Made by a program: the position numbers and the translations under genes. From JASGMR01 sp963664675 (GTDB lineage: Bacteria > Thermotogota > Thermotogae > Petrotogales > Kosmotogaceae): 64,000 nucleotides of DNA. Under the pieces are notes generated by a model. The model was not told where the DNA came from. It worked only from the letters and a program-made list of their open reading frames with translations, and did no database searches. Each line of letters opens with the position of its first letter. Positions within the stretch are counted from its first letter, which is position 1. Shown here piece by piece: positions 14,937 through 24,102 of this stretch. Location: positions 496,001 to 560,000 of the forward strand of contig CAXXLB010000014.1 in assembly GCA_963664675.2 (NCBI GenBank), read 5' to 3'.

Positions 14937-15933
14937 TTATTATTTACCAAAGGAGCTTATCGCACAAAATCCCTCAGAGAAAAGGGATGAATCAAGGTTG
15001 ATGATTATAGATAGAAATAAAAGTAATTTTGAAGATAAAATGTTCAGGCAGATAGTAGAATTTTTTGAAAAGGATGATTTGCTGGTTTTGAATAACAGCA
15101 GAGTTATACCGGCAAGATTCAATGGTTATAAATCCACCGGAGCCAGAGTCGAAATAGTGTTGTTGGAAAAGATTTCAAATTCCTTATGGAAAGCGATCGT
15201 ACGACCAGGAGGGAAAATAAAAAAAGGCAATAAGTTATTTTTAAAGGGACTCACCTGCTTGATTCAGGATCATTGCGATGATTCCACAAGAGTGGTAAAA
15301 TTTCTGGGAGATAATATTGATGAACGTATACACCGTTTCGGAAAATATGCAATACCTCCGTATATAAATTCTTATCCCGATGATCCTGAAAGATATCAGA
15401 CTGTTTACTGTGAGCAAGAAGGATCCGTAGCTGCGCCGACGGCAGGACTGCACTTTACCGAGGAGTTGTTGAATGATCTCAGAAAAAAAGGTGTAAATAT
15501 AACTTACATAACTTTGCACGTGGGATTGGGTACATTCAGGCCAGTTAAGGTCGATGAAATTGAGAATCATAGAATGCACAGAGAATATTATTCGATTTCT
15601 AAAGAAACTTCAGATATTATCAATTATACTAAGAGAATAAATAAAAGAGTAATAGCTGTAGGAACAACAACGGTGAGAACCTTGGAATCGGTTGCTCAAA
15701 AGAATGATGGACTGATAAATGAAGAGAGTGGATTTACGGATATATTTATTTATCCCGGATTCAAATTCAATATAATCGATGGACTCATCACTAACTTTCA
15801 TTTACCAAAATCAACATTGCTGATGTTGGTTTCCGCCCTTGCAGGAAGAGGAAAAATTTTGAGTGCTTATAGAAATGCCATAGAGAAGAAGTATAGATTT
15901 TTTTCTTTTGGAGACGCCTGCTTGATAATTTAA
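14917..15933 (+). CDS. queA: tRNA preQ1(34) S-adenosylmethionine ribosyltransferase-isomerase
   Basis: 338 residues. It transfers the ribosyl moiety of SAM to preQ1 at tRNA position 34 to form epoxyqueuosine. The full family pattern is visible: start MKVTDFDYYLPKELIAQ, NNSRVIPAR, VAAPTAGLHFT, THVGLGTF-like TLHVGLGTFRPV, HRMHREYY, VGTTTVRTLES and NFHLPKSTLLMLVSA. The Shine-Dalgarno CCGGAGG lies inside the upstream nuclease gene. Other queuosine genes are not in the window. Confidence 0.97.
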   Translation: MKVTDFDYYLPKELIAQNPSEKRDESRLMIIDRNKSNFEDKMFRQIVEFFEKDDLLVLNNSRVIPARFNGYKSTGARVEIVLLEKISNSLWKAIVRPGGKIKKGNKLFLKGLTCLIQDHCDDSTRVVKFLGDNIDERIHRFGKYAIPPYINSYPDDPERYQTVYCEQEGSVAAPTAGLHFTEELLNDLRKKGVNITYITLHVGLGTFRPVKVDEIENHRMHREYYSISKETSDIINYTKRINKRVIAVGTTTVRTLESVAQKNDGLINEESGFTDIFIYPGFKFNIIDGLITNFHLPKSTLLMLVSALAGRGKILSAYRNAIEKKYRFFSFGDACLII

Positions 15934-16009
15934 AAAAACATATAATTTTTCATGTATAATATATATGAAAATGTTTGAAATAAAGATTAAATAAGTACAG
16001 GGGATGGTT

Positions 16010-16699
16010 ATGACTGGATTATATTCAAAACCTAGAATACTTATTATAAGTAAAGGTCACAAGAGTGCAAAGAGAATATTGGAAGTGTTTGACGACAACT
16101 TTCAGGTTAGTTATACGACAAAAATTGACCAGGAAAAATTTGATGTGTCGGATGCAGCGGTTTTTGATTATATAAATGATAATATTGTTGACATTTCCAG
16201 CAAAAACAATATTTTAAACATTTATTTGATTAACGATGTTTCTGAGGTCGAGAAGTACAATTTAAGATACGGAGAATATTTGTTGAGAGGTCCTGGATAT
16301 TTAAGATTTCTTCCTGAATTGATAATAACTTTAATTGAAAGAAAGTTATGCAATAATCAATTGAATTTTGAGGTTAACAAATATATGGATTTGTTGATGA
16401 AATTGAACTTTGGTATATTGTTATTAAGAAAAAGGAACGGAACTATTTTTTTTGCAAATAACTATGCCTTGAAATTGATGGATTTGAAAATTGATGAAGT
16501 GAGAAATAAACGTATTGAAGATTTGAATATATTTGAAGGTATCGAAAAGTTTAAATTGGATGATCATAATTTCAATAAAAAGATTGATGTTCTGAGAAAA
16601 AACGATGAAAAATTACCTGTGGTTTTTTCTTCTAATGAAACTCTTTTTGGAGCTCAAAAAATCGTACAATTTGTTTTTACAAATTTAGATAAAGTTTAA
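16010..16699 (+). CDS. PAS-domain protein with receiver-like N-terminus
   Basis: 229 residues from ATG 16010, favoured over 16004 by its spacing from AGGGGA. Residues about 1-115 have alternating strand/helix text like a response-regulator receiver but without the acidic phosphoacceptor motif. Residues about 125-229 form a PAS domain: MKLNFGILLLRKRNGTIFF, ANNYALKLMDLKIDEV, then KNDEKLPVVFSSNET. There is no output domain, so it may sense a signal and act through its neighbour 17 bp downstream. A TATAAT (15955-15960) lies upstream. Confidence 0.6.
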   Translation: MTGLYSKPRILIISKGHKSAKRILEVFDDNFQVSYTTKIDQEKFDVSDAAVFDYINDNIVDISSKNNILNIYLINDVSEVEKYNLRYGEYLLRGPGYLRFLPELIITLIERKLCNNQLNFEVNKYMDLLMKLNFGILLLRKRNGTIFFANNYALKLMDLKIDEVRNKRIEDLNIFEGIEKFKLDDHNFNKKIDVLRKNDEKLPVVFSSNETLFGAQKIVQFVFTNLDKV

Positions 16700-16716
16700 T
16701 CTATGGAGGCTGTTTT

Positions 16717-17946
16717 ATGAAATACGCGGAATGGGTTAACATGGAAGAAAGTATTTTTCATAAAAAGGTATATCGTGCAGTGAAAAACAATAAGTGGGAC
16801 ACATTCATAATTAACTTCGTAAAAGATCTGAAATGGGTTTTTACTCAAAAAAGATCTTTGAGTTTGGATTCTGCGAATGGAAATTTGATTCCATACAATG
16901 AAAACAGGGCGTTTAATTTGATGGCTTCTTCTATAAAAATAAATTACGAATACAGTGATGTAGGGGAATTTGCGATATTCCAGGCGTTGAATTTAATCAA
17001 AAGCAAATTTCTTTTCAATCCCGAGAAGATATATAAAAGTCAGGTTGATGTCTCAAAGGAGAATTTTGTCAATGCCATATTTGAAGGGCAGCAATCACAG
17101 GCGATTACTATTTTTAAAGATCTTTTCGATGAGAATCCTAATCTGTCGGAGATTAAAGAATTACTTTATTTTTTCAGCATCATAAATATCGAAGATTCTA
17201 CACACAGGAAAGCGAGAAATCTTGGGATGAAGATTTGTACCACGAATGAGGTCTTTTATCTGTGTTCTTTATTTTCAGAAATAAAAGAAACCCTTCTGGA
17301 ATGGCTAATAGGATTTCTTTCAATGCCATATATACAGATTTCGCTCTTTGATATAACAACATATAATCAGATGTTCGATGAAAAATGGGCAACCGGTCCG
17401 AGAAAAATTGATAAAGAAGTATTTGACGAACTTTATGAAGGGATATATAAGAAAAATCCTATAAGTAACTTTTTAGTCAAACTTTTACAGGATAATTATT
17501 CTTTGAATTCTATAAGGAATGCACTTAATATTGTAGTTTTACGATTTTTTGTAGAAAGAAATGTAGAAACTCCATTTTATTTTATTAATCTGTTCAATTA
17601 TTTAAATCAATCGAGTACTTACTATGATAACTACAGGAATATAAAGGCTATCAAAGCCCTTTTCACCCAGGCAAATTACCTGGAAATAGTTTTGAATGAA
17701 AGAGGCGGAAGCGGGAAAGATTCAAATGAATACGTTGGAGAGGAGTTTGATAAATTGGTTAAAGAAATGATTTTAAATGATTTGAACCATTCAAATTCAC
17801 TGAATTACGAATTCATTTCCTCCTTAATAAATGAAAGGAAACAATCTCCCTCTTGGGCTGATGAATATTTTAATAAATCAATTGAAAAATCGGGAAGCTT
17901 TTTTGATAAAACTAGAAACATATATGAAATATTTAAGAAATTATAA
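16717..17946 (+). CDS. Unknown helical protein
   Basis: 409 residues, predicted nearly all helical and soluble, with no signal peptide or membrane segment. I do not recognise a family or catalytic motif. A GGSGKDS stretch near residue 330 resembles a P-loop only superficially. Its SD (ATGGAGG) and close spacing to the PAS gene suggest a two-gene unit. The weak resemblance of its repeated helices to helical-repeat or questin-oxidase-like proteins is too low to use. Confidence 0.6.
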   Translation: MKYAEWVNMEESIFHKKVYRAVKNNKWDTFIINFVKDLKWVFTQKRSLSLDSANGNLIPYNENRAFNLMASSIKINYEYSDVGEFAIFQALNLIKSKFLFNPEKIYKSQVDVSKENFVNAIFEGQQSQAITIFKDLFDENPNLSEIKELLYFFSIINIEDSTHRKARNLGMKICTTNEVFYLCSLFSEIKETLLEWLIGFLSMPYIQISLFDITTYNQMFDEKWATGPRKIDKEVFDELYEGIYKKNPISNFLVKLLQDNYSLNSIRNALNIVVLRFFVERNVETPFYFINLFNYLNQSSTYYDNYRNIKAIKALFTQANYLEIVLNERGGSGKDSNEYVGEEFDKLVKEMILNDLNHSNSLNYEFISSLINERKQSPSWADEYFNKSIEKSGSFFDKTRNIYEIFKKL

Positions 17947-18009
17947 AAATTGAAGATTGATTTTTCCTGATAAAATTTGTTTATTTTGGTATAATCTCTT
18001 GGAAAGTAA

Positions 18010-18690
18010 TTGGGAGGTTATTTTATCAGATATATAGTAAGATTCTGTAGAGGAGGATTTTTAAGATTTCTTTCTCAAAACGAAACAAAATCGGCTTTTG
18101 AAAAATTATTAAGAAGAAATAAATTACCATTAACCTATACAGAAGGGTATAACCCCCATCCAAAAATCAGCTATTCGGACGCAATGAAAACCGGTGTGGC
18201 ATCATCGGGTTTTTATGCTCTGATAAACACCGATTGTGAAGTGGAAGAAATCAATGAAAACTTCAAGAATGATATTTCAGGACTAGAGGTTTTAAAATTC
18301 TGGAAGCTTTATCAAAACAATAAATTGGATGATTATATAAATGGATACGAATTCAGGATTTTTTTGAATTATAAAAATTTTGAATGTTCACTTTACAATG
18401 AAAATAAAATGATTTTAAAAAAAACGAAGAAAAAAACTAAAGAAATTCGCGCCGGCGAGGTTTTTAAAAATATTTCTTTTAAAAAATTAAATAAATACTT
18501 TGTGGTAGAATACGATATGTTAAGGGGCAATATGGTATCTTATGAAAGTATTATTGAACTACTTTCAAAGAGAGATGTTACGGAATATAAAGAAGTGTAT
18601 ATTTATGTTCAGGATGCCATATTGGATGGTAAAAAAACATCGAATATTTTAAATGATAAATTAGGAGGTAGTGTGAATGTCAGGTCATAA
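18010..18690 (+). CDS. DUF2344 (radical SAM-linked, TIGR03936-type) protein
   Basis: About 222-226 residues. The family signature is clear: YIVRFCRGGFLRFLSQNETKSA, then ALRR-like KLLRRNKLPLTYTEGYNPHPKISY. Homologues are found next to, or fused to, a B12-binding radical SAM protein (TIGR03960), which is absent here. The only standard start codon is TTG 18010, directly after an in-frame stop and with a poor SD. GGGAGG (18012-18017) instead points to ATC 18025, which would start the conserved sequence exactly. The 3' end overlaps yebC by 14 bp. Confidence 0.85.
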   Translation: MGGYFIRYIVRFCRGGFLRFLSQNETKSAFEKLLRRNKLPLTYTEGYNPHPKISYSDAMKTGVASSGFYALINTDCEVEEINENFKNDISGLEVLKFWKLYQNNKLDDYINGYEFRIFLNYKNFECSLYNENKMILKKTKKKTKEIRAGEVFKNISFKKLNKYFVVEYDMLRGNMVSYESIIELLSKRDVTEYKEVYIYVQDAILDGKKTSNILNDKLGGSVNVRS

Positions 18691-19435
18691 TAAGTGGTCT
18701 AATATTCAGCACAGAAAGGGTGCTCAGGATGCAAAGAGGTCCAAGGTATTTACTAAGGTAATAAGAGAATTGATGGTAGCCGCCAGAGAAGGTGGTTCCG
18801 ATCCCGATACCAATGCTAAATTGAAGACTGTTATTGAAAGAGCAAAGGCAGCCAATATGCCAAAAGATACGATGGAGAAGGCTATAAAAAAAGGTGCTGG
18901 GGAGCTTGAGGGTGTGATATACGAAGAAGCGATGTATGAAGCTTATGCACCGGCAGGGGTAGCTTTGATGATAAGGGTTTTGACGGATAACAAGAATAGA
19001 ACCGCCCAGGAAGTAAAACATACTCTTTCAAAATATGGTGGAAGTTTGGCCAGCCCTGGAAGTGTTGCCTTTAACTTTGAAAGAAAAGGCTTAATAACGG
19101 TGCCCATTTCTGAGATATCCGATATCGAAGAGTTTCAAATGCTGGCTATCGATGCGGGTGCTGAAGATTTCAATGAAGATACCGATCCTTTTGAAATAAT
19201 TGTTAGTCCGGAAACGGTTTCCGATGTAAAAAATAATCTGGAAGATGCGGGTTACAGCACAAGTGCATTTTTAGCTTATTTACCAAAGAGTACATCTGTT
19301 GTAACCGGTCCAGATGTTGTTAAAGTTTTGAAATTAGTCAATTATTTGGAAGATAACGATGATGTTCAAGAAATTTTCGCTAATTTCGATATATCCGATG
19401 AAGAAATGGAAAAAGCGATGGATGAATTAGGTTAA
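18677..19435 (+). CDS. YebC/PmpR family transcriptional regulator/translation factor
   Basis: 252 residues with the family's signature opening MSGHNKWSNIQHRKGAQDAKR, followed by NMPKDTMEKAIKKG, YEAYAPAGVALMI and LTDNKNRTAQEVKH. YebC proteins are cytoplasmic and bind DNA; some promote translation of proline stretches on the ribosome. The AGGAGG SD lies within the end of the preceding gene, implying coupling. A strong terminator follows. Confidence 0.96.
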   Translation: MSGHNKWSNIQHRKGAQDAKRSKVFTKVIRELMVAAREGGSDPDTNAKLKTVIERAKAANMPKDTMEKAIKKGAGELEGVIYEEAMYEAYAPAGVALMIRVLTDNKNRTAQEVKHTLSKYGGSLASPGSVAFNFERKGLITVPISEISDIEEFQMLAIDAGAEDFNEDTDPFEIIVSPETVSDVKNNLEDAGYSTSAFLAYLPKSTSVVTGPDVVKVLKLVNYLEDNDDVQEIFANFDISDEEMEKAMDELG

Positions 19436-19441
19436 AATTTA

Positions 19442-19466
19442 GAGCCCCTTTTTGGGGCTCGTTTTT
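19442..19466 (+). terminator. Rho-independent terminator after yebC
   Basis: GAGCCCC (19442-19448), loop of five T, GGGGCTC (19454-19460), then GTTTTT. It separates yebC from the lspA-truA gene run. Confidence 0.93.
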
Positions 19467-19481
19467 CCATTGGAGGTTGAA

Positions 19482-19952
19482 TTGTTTACCAGTCTGGCAA
19501 TTTTAATAGCATTGTTGACCGATCAGTTCTCGAAATTTATTATTCAATCTAATTTTGAATATTCTCAAAGAGTTGATTTGGTGGGGGAATTTTTGGGATT
19601 GAGATATATAAACAATAACGGAGTGGGTTTTGGACTATTTTCAGGTTTGAATCCAATAACCATAAGTATTATAATATCTGTTATATTGTTTGTTTTAATT
19701 TCCTTTGCCATTAAGTATAGAAAACAAATCGACGGCCCTATACAATTTTTCATAGGCATGGTCATTGGAGGTGCTTTGGGAAATTTAGTCGATAGAATAA
19801 GATTTGGCTATGTGGTTGATTTTATTGAATTGTTTAAATTTCCTGCGATATTTAATTTTTCAGATTCGTTTATTGTAATCGGAGTTATTTTATTAATTTT
19901 ATCAATCCTTATTAAGGGGAAGAAAAGTGCTTCATCAACTGTTAGTGAGTAG
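19482..19952 (+). CDS. lspA: Lipoprotein signal peptidase II
   Basis: 156 residues from a TTG start, 5 nt after GGAGG; upstream in-frame starts lie inside the terminator hairpin. Four membrane segments. It cleaves the signal peptide from diacylglyceryl prolipoproteins. Catalytic aspartates are D104 (GNLVDRIRFGYVVDF) and D128 (FNFSDSFI). The conserved NNNGVGFGLFSG segment is present. It overlaps rluD by 26 bp, an arrangement (lspA-rluD) common in many bacteria, and starts the long gene run to truA. Confidence 0.95.
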   Translation: MFTSLAILIALLTDQFSKFIIQSNFEYSQRVDLVGEFLGLRYINNNGVGFGLFSGLNPITISIIISVILFVLISFAIKYRKQIDGPIQFFIGMVIGGALGNLVDRIRFGYVVDFIELFKFPAIFNFSDSFIVIGVILLILSILIKGKKSASSTVSE

Positions 19953-20853
19953 TAATGATGAAGGATTAAGATTGGACCTTTTTATAACGAATAAATCACC
20001 AAAATGGGTTTCGCGCTCGTCAATTCAAAGAATTATCAAAGAAAAAAAGATTTTTGTGAATGGAATATCGAAAAAACCTTCCTACAAGATAAAATCCGGG
20101 GAAGAAGTTTCATACGAACTTCCAGGAGAACCTGTAACCAATGAAGTAATTCCTGAAAATATACCGCTCGACATTATTTATGAAGATAAAGATATTATAG
20201 TTATCAATAAAGCTCCCGGCATAATTGTTCATCCGACACCGAGCAAAAATACCGGGACACTGGTCAATGCGCTTTTATATCACTGTAATGATCTGCAGGG
20301 AATAGGAGGGGTGCTGAGGCCAGGGATCGTTCATAGATTGGATAAAGAAACCAGTGGCGTTTTAGTCGTAGCAAAGAACGAAAAAGCACATGTATCGATT
20401 TCAGAGCAGTTTAAAGAAAGACTCACGGAAAAAAGATATATGACCTTACTCAAGGGAAACACCCCGGATAATGGAAAAATAGAATTTTCTATTGAGAGGC
20501 ATCCAATAAACAGATTGAAAATGAGAGCTTCGTACACCGGCAAGGAATCTCTGACTTATTATAGAACTTTGAAACATTACAAGGACAGTTCCTTAGTGTT
20601 GGTTTTTCCAAAAACAGGAAGAACTCATCAGATAAGAGTACATTTCAGAAATCTGGGATACAAAATGTATGGTGACAAGCTCTACGGTGATGGAATAGCA
20701 GATGAAAAATTTGGTATCAATAGGCAGATGCTACATGCCTGTTATTTATCTTTTTTTCATCCTTCAACAGGAAAAAGGGTAAAATTTACCGCTCCTCTGT
20801 TATGCGATTTTAAACAGGCAATTGTATATCTTTCAAAAATAGGGAATGAGTGA
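19927..20853 (+). CDS. rluD: 23S rRNA/tRNA pseudouridine synthase, RluA/RluD family
   Basis: 308 residues from a GTG start. An N-terminal S4 RNA-binding domain (residues about 15-75, with SRSSIQRIIKEKKIFVNG) precedes the catalytic domain, whose HRLDKETSGVLV motif carries the catalytic D139. It isomerises uridine to pseudouridine in structured RNA. The exact site, probably in 23S rRNA helix 69, is inferred from the RluD-like architecture. It overlaps both lspA and dnaE. Confidence 0.92.
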   Translation: MLHQLLVSSNDEGLRLDLFITNKSPKWVSRSSIQRIIKEKKIFVNGISKKPSYKIKSGEEVSYELPGEPVTNEVIPENIPLDIIYEDKDIIVINKAPGIIVHPTPSKNTGTLVNALLYHCNDLQGIGGVLRPGIVHRLDKETSGVLVVAKNEKAHVSISEQFKERLTEKRYMTLLKGNTPDNGKIEFSIERHPINRLKMRASYTGKESLTYYRTLKHYKDSSLVLVFPKTGRTHQIRVHFRNLGYKMYGDKLYGDGIADEKFGINRQMLHACYLSFFHPSTGKRVKFTAPLLCDFKQAIVYLSKIGNE

Positions 20854-23482
20854 TTTGAAGATCGCTTTTATTAAAACCTCTGACGATTTGTTTGAATCGA
20901 TATTGACCACGAATGAAACGCTGCAATTTTTAATTGAAAATGGATACACTCATTGCGTTACACTTGACAATAACTTAGATTCGTTTATCAAATGGTATAA
21001 AGAGTTTAAGCTCTCCAAAATTAAACTATTTCCGGGTTTGGAAGATAAAGATTTCTTTTATGTCGCAAGAAATTCTTATGAATTTTTTCAATTGTTGGCT
21101 CATTATAATGGGTTGATCGAAAAACCGGATATAGAGATAAAAATCTATAAAAGAAATCATGATGAAGGGTTCGGTATTTTTATTTCCAGATATTTAAAAA
21201 AAGAAGATAAGGAAATTTTGGATATTTATAGATTTATAGGAGAAAAGGTTCCTTTAAAAGGTAATCACTTTGTTTTAAATGACAGCAATTACGATAAATA
21301 TAAAGATTATTTTTCTGAGATAATTAAACAACTTCCGAACGAATTCATATTCAAAAAATATATACATAATTTTCCCGTTGGAGAGAACGAAGATTTACGT
21401 GAAATTTGTGAAAGAGCTTTAAGGAACTTCCCGAATGCGGATTTTGAGAGGTATCTGAAAAGATTAAACTATGAATTGAGTGTTATAAAAGAAAAGAAAT
21501 TTCAGGATTATTTTTTGATAGTTTCCAGAATCGTCGAACTGGCGAGTAAGAATGGGATTTTAATTGGCCCGGGAAGAGGGTCCGCGGTAGGCTCTTTGGT
21601 TGCAAACTGTATGAATATAACAAGTATAGATCCCATGGAATATGATTTATATTTTGAACGATTCATGAATCCATCGAGGAATGATTATCCTGATATAGAT
21701 ATTGATGTTGAAGATGAAAAAAGAAGAGACCTGTTGAGAATTTTACAGAATGAATATGGAAAAGAGAAAGTTATACTGATTCAGACTAAGGGGAAAGTTT
21801 CTGAGAATAAAATAGAAGAGGGAATAAGAAATTATTCGAAAAAAACGAATTCAAATATAAATTATAAAAATTATCGAGGAAAGAGAATTTTGAAGAGCCT
21901 TTTTTATAATAAAAGTGTACATGCCGCAGGAATAATTCTTTCCAGGAATAATCTTAAGAAAATGATACCTTTTAGAGAGAAAGATGATTTTCGCATATCT
22001 GAATGGGATATGAATTCATTGGAATATTGTGGATTGATTAAAATAGATCTTCTTGGCCTCAGAAACATAACCACATTGAAAAAATTAGGTTTAAAAAGAC
22101 ATGATTGGGATAAAATCCAGAATCCAAATGAAGTTTTCAACCTCTTCAGTGAAGGTATGACGGCGGGAATATTTCAGTTTGAAAGTAACGAAGCATCGGT
22201 ACTATCAAGGAAATACAAGCCGAAAAATATAAATGAACTATCCATTTTAATGGCTCTGAACAGACCCGGACCCATTTCGACGGGGGTATCGGCAAAGAGC
22301 ATATTGAACAGAAGAAAGAAGTTTTCTTCCATAGAGTATGAAGATGATCAGATGTTTTTTCAGGAAGATATAATTAAATATGGCATAGATAATCTTATGC
22401 TTAACGCATACGAGGCAGAAAATTTAAGAAAAGCATTATCTAAAAAAGATTTGGATTTATTGAATTTAGCCACTTCCAGAATAGTTGAAGAATCACTTTT
22501 TTCAAGGAATATGATAAATAAAGAAATAGAATATCTTAAAAAATTTGCTGCTTACTCTTTTAATAAATCGCACAGCATAGCATATTCATTTATTTCATAC
22601 TGGTTGGAATTTTTTAAATATAAATATACCAGAGATTTTTATGATCTGTTTTTATCTCAATCCGAAAGAAAAAAAAGGACTCGGTTTTTGGCGGAAATTT
22701 TATCGATGAATCACAATTTGTCACTGAACAATTCAAAAAGTGAAATTTTTATAGATCCGAATAAATTTAACATAAAAATTGATATTAACGATAATAAAAT
22801 AAGAGAAAAAGAATCCGACTTTTATGCATGGATAAATGAAAATGGGAAAAAACTTTCGAACAAAAATCTTGAATTTCTGATAAAGATAGGATGGTTTGAT
22901 GATATAAAGAGCAGGAGTCAATTGATCAATGAGATAAACGAATTGTCGATAGGCATAGATCCGGAGTTAAGAAACATGACCAAGATTTTCGGTGTTAAAA
23001 CTGTGGAAGGAAAAAAACAGGTTAAGGATGATGGCTTTGCAAAAGCTATAATGGAATATGAAGTTCTGGGGTTCAACATCACCCGTTTTGAAATAGAAAG
23101 GGATAATATATTTGAAACCAATTCATTGGAAGAACTGATTGCAAAATGCGGAACAGGAATTTGTTTTTATGAATCCAGAGTTTGCAATGATAAAAGATAT
23201 GTATCAAATGGTCAGATAATTTTCGAGGTTGATTATAACGTGCCGGAAAAGGGTTATATTTATATAAAAGACGGGAAATTTTCTGAAAACAGTTTTTTTA
23301 AAGTCGGCAAAATAAACAGGATAATTGAGATTTATAAAGGATTTATTAAAAAGGAAAATATTCGAAGAACCGGTAAAAATATTTGCCTGCGTATATTTTT
23401 TGATAATTATAATTTAGAATTAAAAAATTCATTTATTTTCAATGATTTTCCTGATGAAATTGTAGTTGAGGAGAAAAGATGA
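20846..23482 (+). CDS. dnaE: DNA polymerase III alpha subunit, short DnaE type
   Basis: 878 residues, about 250-300 shorter than E. coli DnaE. The polymerase core is intact: GPGRGSAVGSLV, then YPDIDIDVEDEKRRD with catalytic aspartates, IQTKG, a VHAAGI segment, LIKIDLLGLRNITT, ALNRPGPI and NKSHSIAYSFISYW. The N-terminal region is short and lacks the HxH metal motif of an active PHP domain, so no PHP-based proofreading is expected. Thermotogota have such a small DnaE beside PolC. Start overlaps rluD by 8 bp and the stop overlaps the next gene by 4. Confidence 0.92.
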   Translation: MSDLKIAFIKTSDDLFESILTTNETLQFLIENGYTHCVTLDNNLDSFIKWYKEFKLSKIKLFPGLEDKDFFYVARNSYEFFQLLAHYNGLIEKPDIEIKIYKRNHDEGFGIFISRYLKKEDKEILDIYRFIGEKVPLKGNHFVLNDSNYDKYKDYFSEIIKQLPNEFIFKKYIHNFPVGENEDLREICERALRNFPNADFERYLKRLNYELSVIKEKKFQDYFLIVSRIVELASKNGILIGPGRGSAVGSLVANCMNITSIDPMEYDLYFERFMNPSRNDYPDIDIDVEDEKRRDLLRILQNEYGKEKVILIQTKGKVSENKIEEGIRNYSKKTNSNINYKNYRGKRILKSLFYNKSVHAAGIILSRNNLKKMIPFREKDDFRISEWDMNSLEYCGLIKIDLLGLRNITTLKKLGLKRHDWDKIQNPNEVFNLFSEGMTAGIFQFESNEASVLSRKYKPKNINELSILMALNRPGPISTGVSAKSILNRRKKFSSIEYEDDQMFFQEDIIKYGIDNLMLNAYEAENLRKALSKKDLDLLNLATSRIVEESLFSRNMINKEIEYLKKFAAYSFNKSHSIAYSFISYWLEFFKYKYTRDFYDLFLSQSERKKRTRFLAEILSMNHNLSLNNSKSEIFIDPNKFNIKIDINDNKIREKESDFYAWINENGKKLSNKNLEFLIKIGWFDDIKSRSQLINEINELSIGIDPELRNMTKIFGVKTVEGKKQVKDDGFAKAIMEYEVLGFNITRFEIERDNIFETNSLEELIAKCGTGICFYESRVCNDKRYVSNGQIIFEVDYNVPEKGYIYIKDGKFSENSFFKVGKINRIIEIYKGFIKKENIRRTGKNICLRIFFDNYNLELKNSFIFNDFPDEIVVEEKR

Positions 23483-24102
23483 AAATATTGTTCGTGAGAC
23501 ACGGAGAAACTTCCTGGAATGAATCTAAAAAATTTCAGGGCAATAGAGATGTGATACTTAATAAAAGAGGTAGAATACAGGCGAATATAACCGGAGAATT
23601 TTTGAAGGAAAAACACTGTGATTCGGAAGTTTTGTTCACCAGCGATTTATCGAGAGCATACGAAACTTCTCTGATAGTGAACAATTTTTTACATAAAAAA
23701 TTTATTGTCAGAAAAAATCTCAGAGAAGTCAATGTGAATATTTGGGGTGGGAAAACTCTGAATTATATTAAAGATAAATATGATAAACAGTTAAGCGATT
23801 GGAACACCAACTCAAAATATCATTTGCCGGGATTGGAATCTCATTGTGAAATAAAAAACAGAATGAAAGAAGAAATCCTGCAAATAATCGAAGAGAATAA
23901 GAAGAGAAAAAAAATAATAATTGTTAGTCATGGAGTTGCTATAAAGGCCTTCTTATCATTTTTGTATGATAGGAAACTGGAAGAAGTGATTCATGAAATC
24001 AAATTGAAGAATTGTTCGATATCCGAAATTGATTATTCTGAAGGAATATTTAAAATAGAAGAAATAAATTTTCACAAACATTTATCAAGTGAGGGAATAT
24101 AA
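23479..24102 (+). CDS. Histidine phosphatase family (phosphoglycerate mutase-like) protein
   Basis: 207 residues. The phosphorylated histidine is in FVRHGETSWNE near the N-terminus. FQGNRDVILNKRG, FTSDLSRAYETS, and VSHGVAIKAFLSF near the C-terminus complete the active site. Members dephosphorylate sugars, nucleotides or cofactor precursors, and the substrate cannot be told from sequence. The ATG overlaps the dnaE stop (ATGA), and the stop overlaps the comB start by one base. Confidence 0.9.
   Translation: MKILFVRHGETSWNESKKFQGNRDVILNKRGRIQANITGEFLKEKHCDSEVLFTSDLSRAYETSLIVNNFLHKKFIVRKNLREVNVNIWGGKTLNYIKDKYDKQLSDWNTNSKYHLPGLESHCEIKNRMKEEILQIIEENKKRKKIIIVSHGVAIKAFLSFLYDRKLEEVIHEIKLKNCSISEIDYSEGIFKIEEINFHKHLSSEGI

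Noticed and set aside
17698..17725. GGSGKDS in the unknown helical protein as a P-loop
   Set aside because: The spacing and lack of preceding beta strand, Ser/Thr after Lys and Walker B do not support nucleotide binding.
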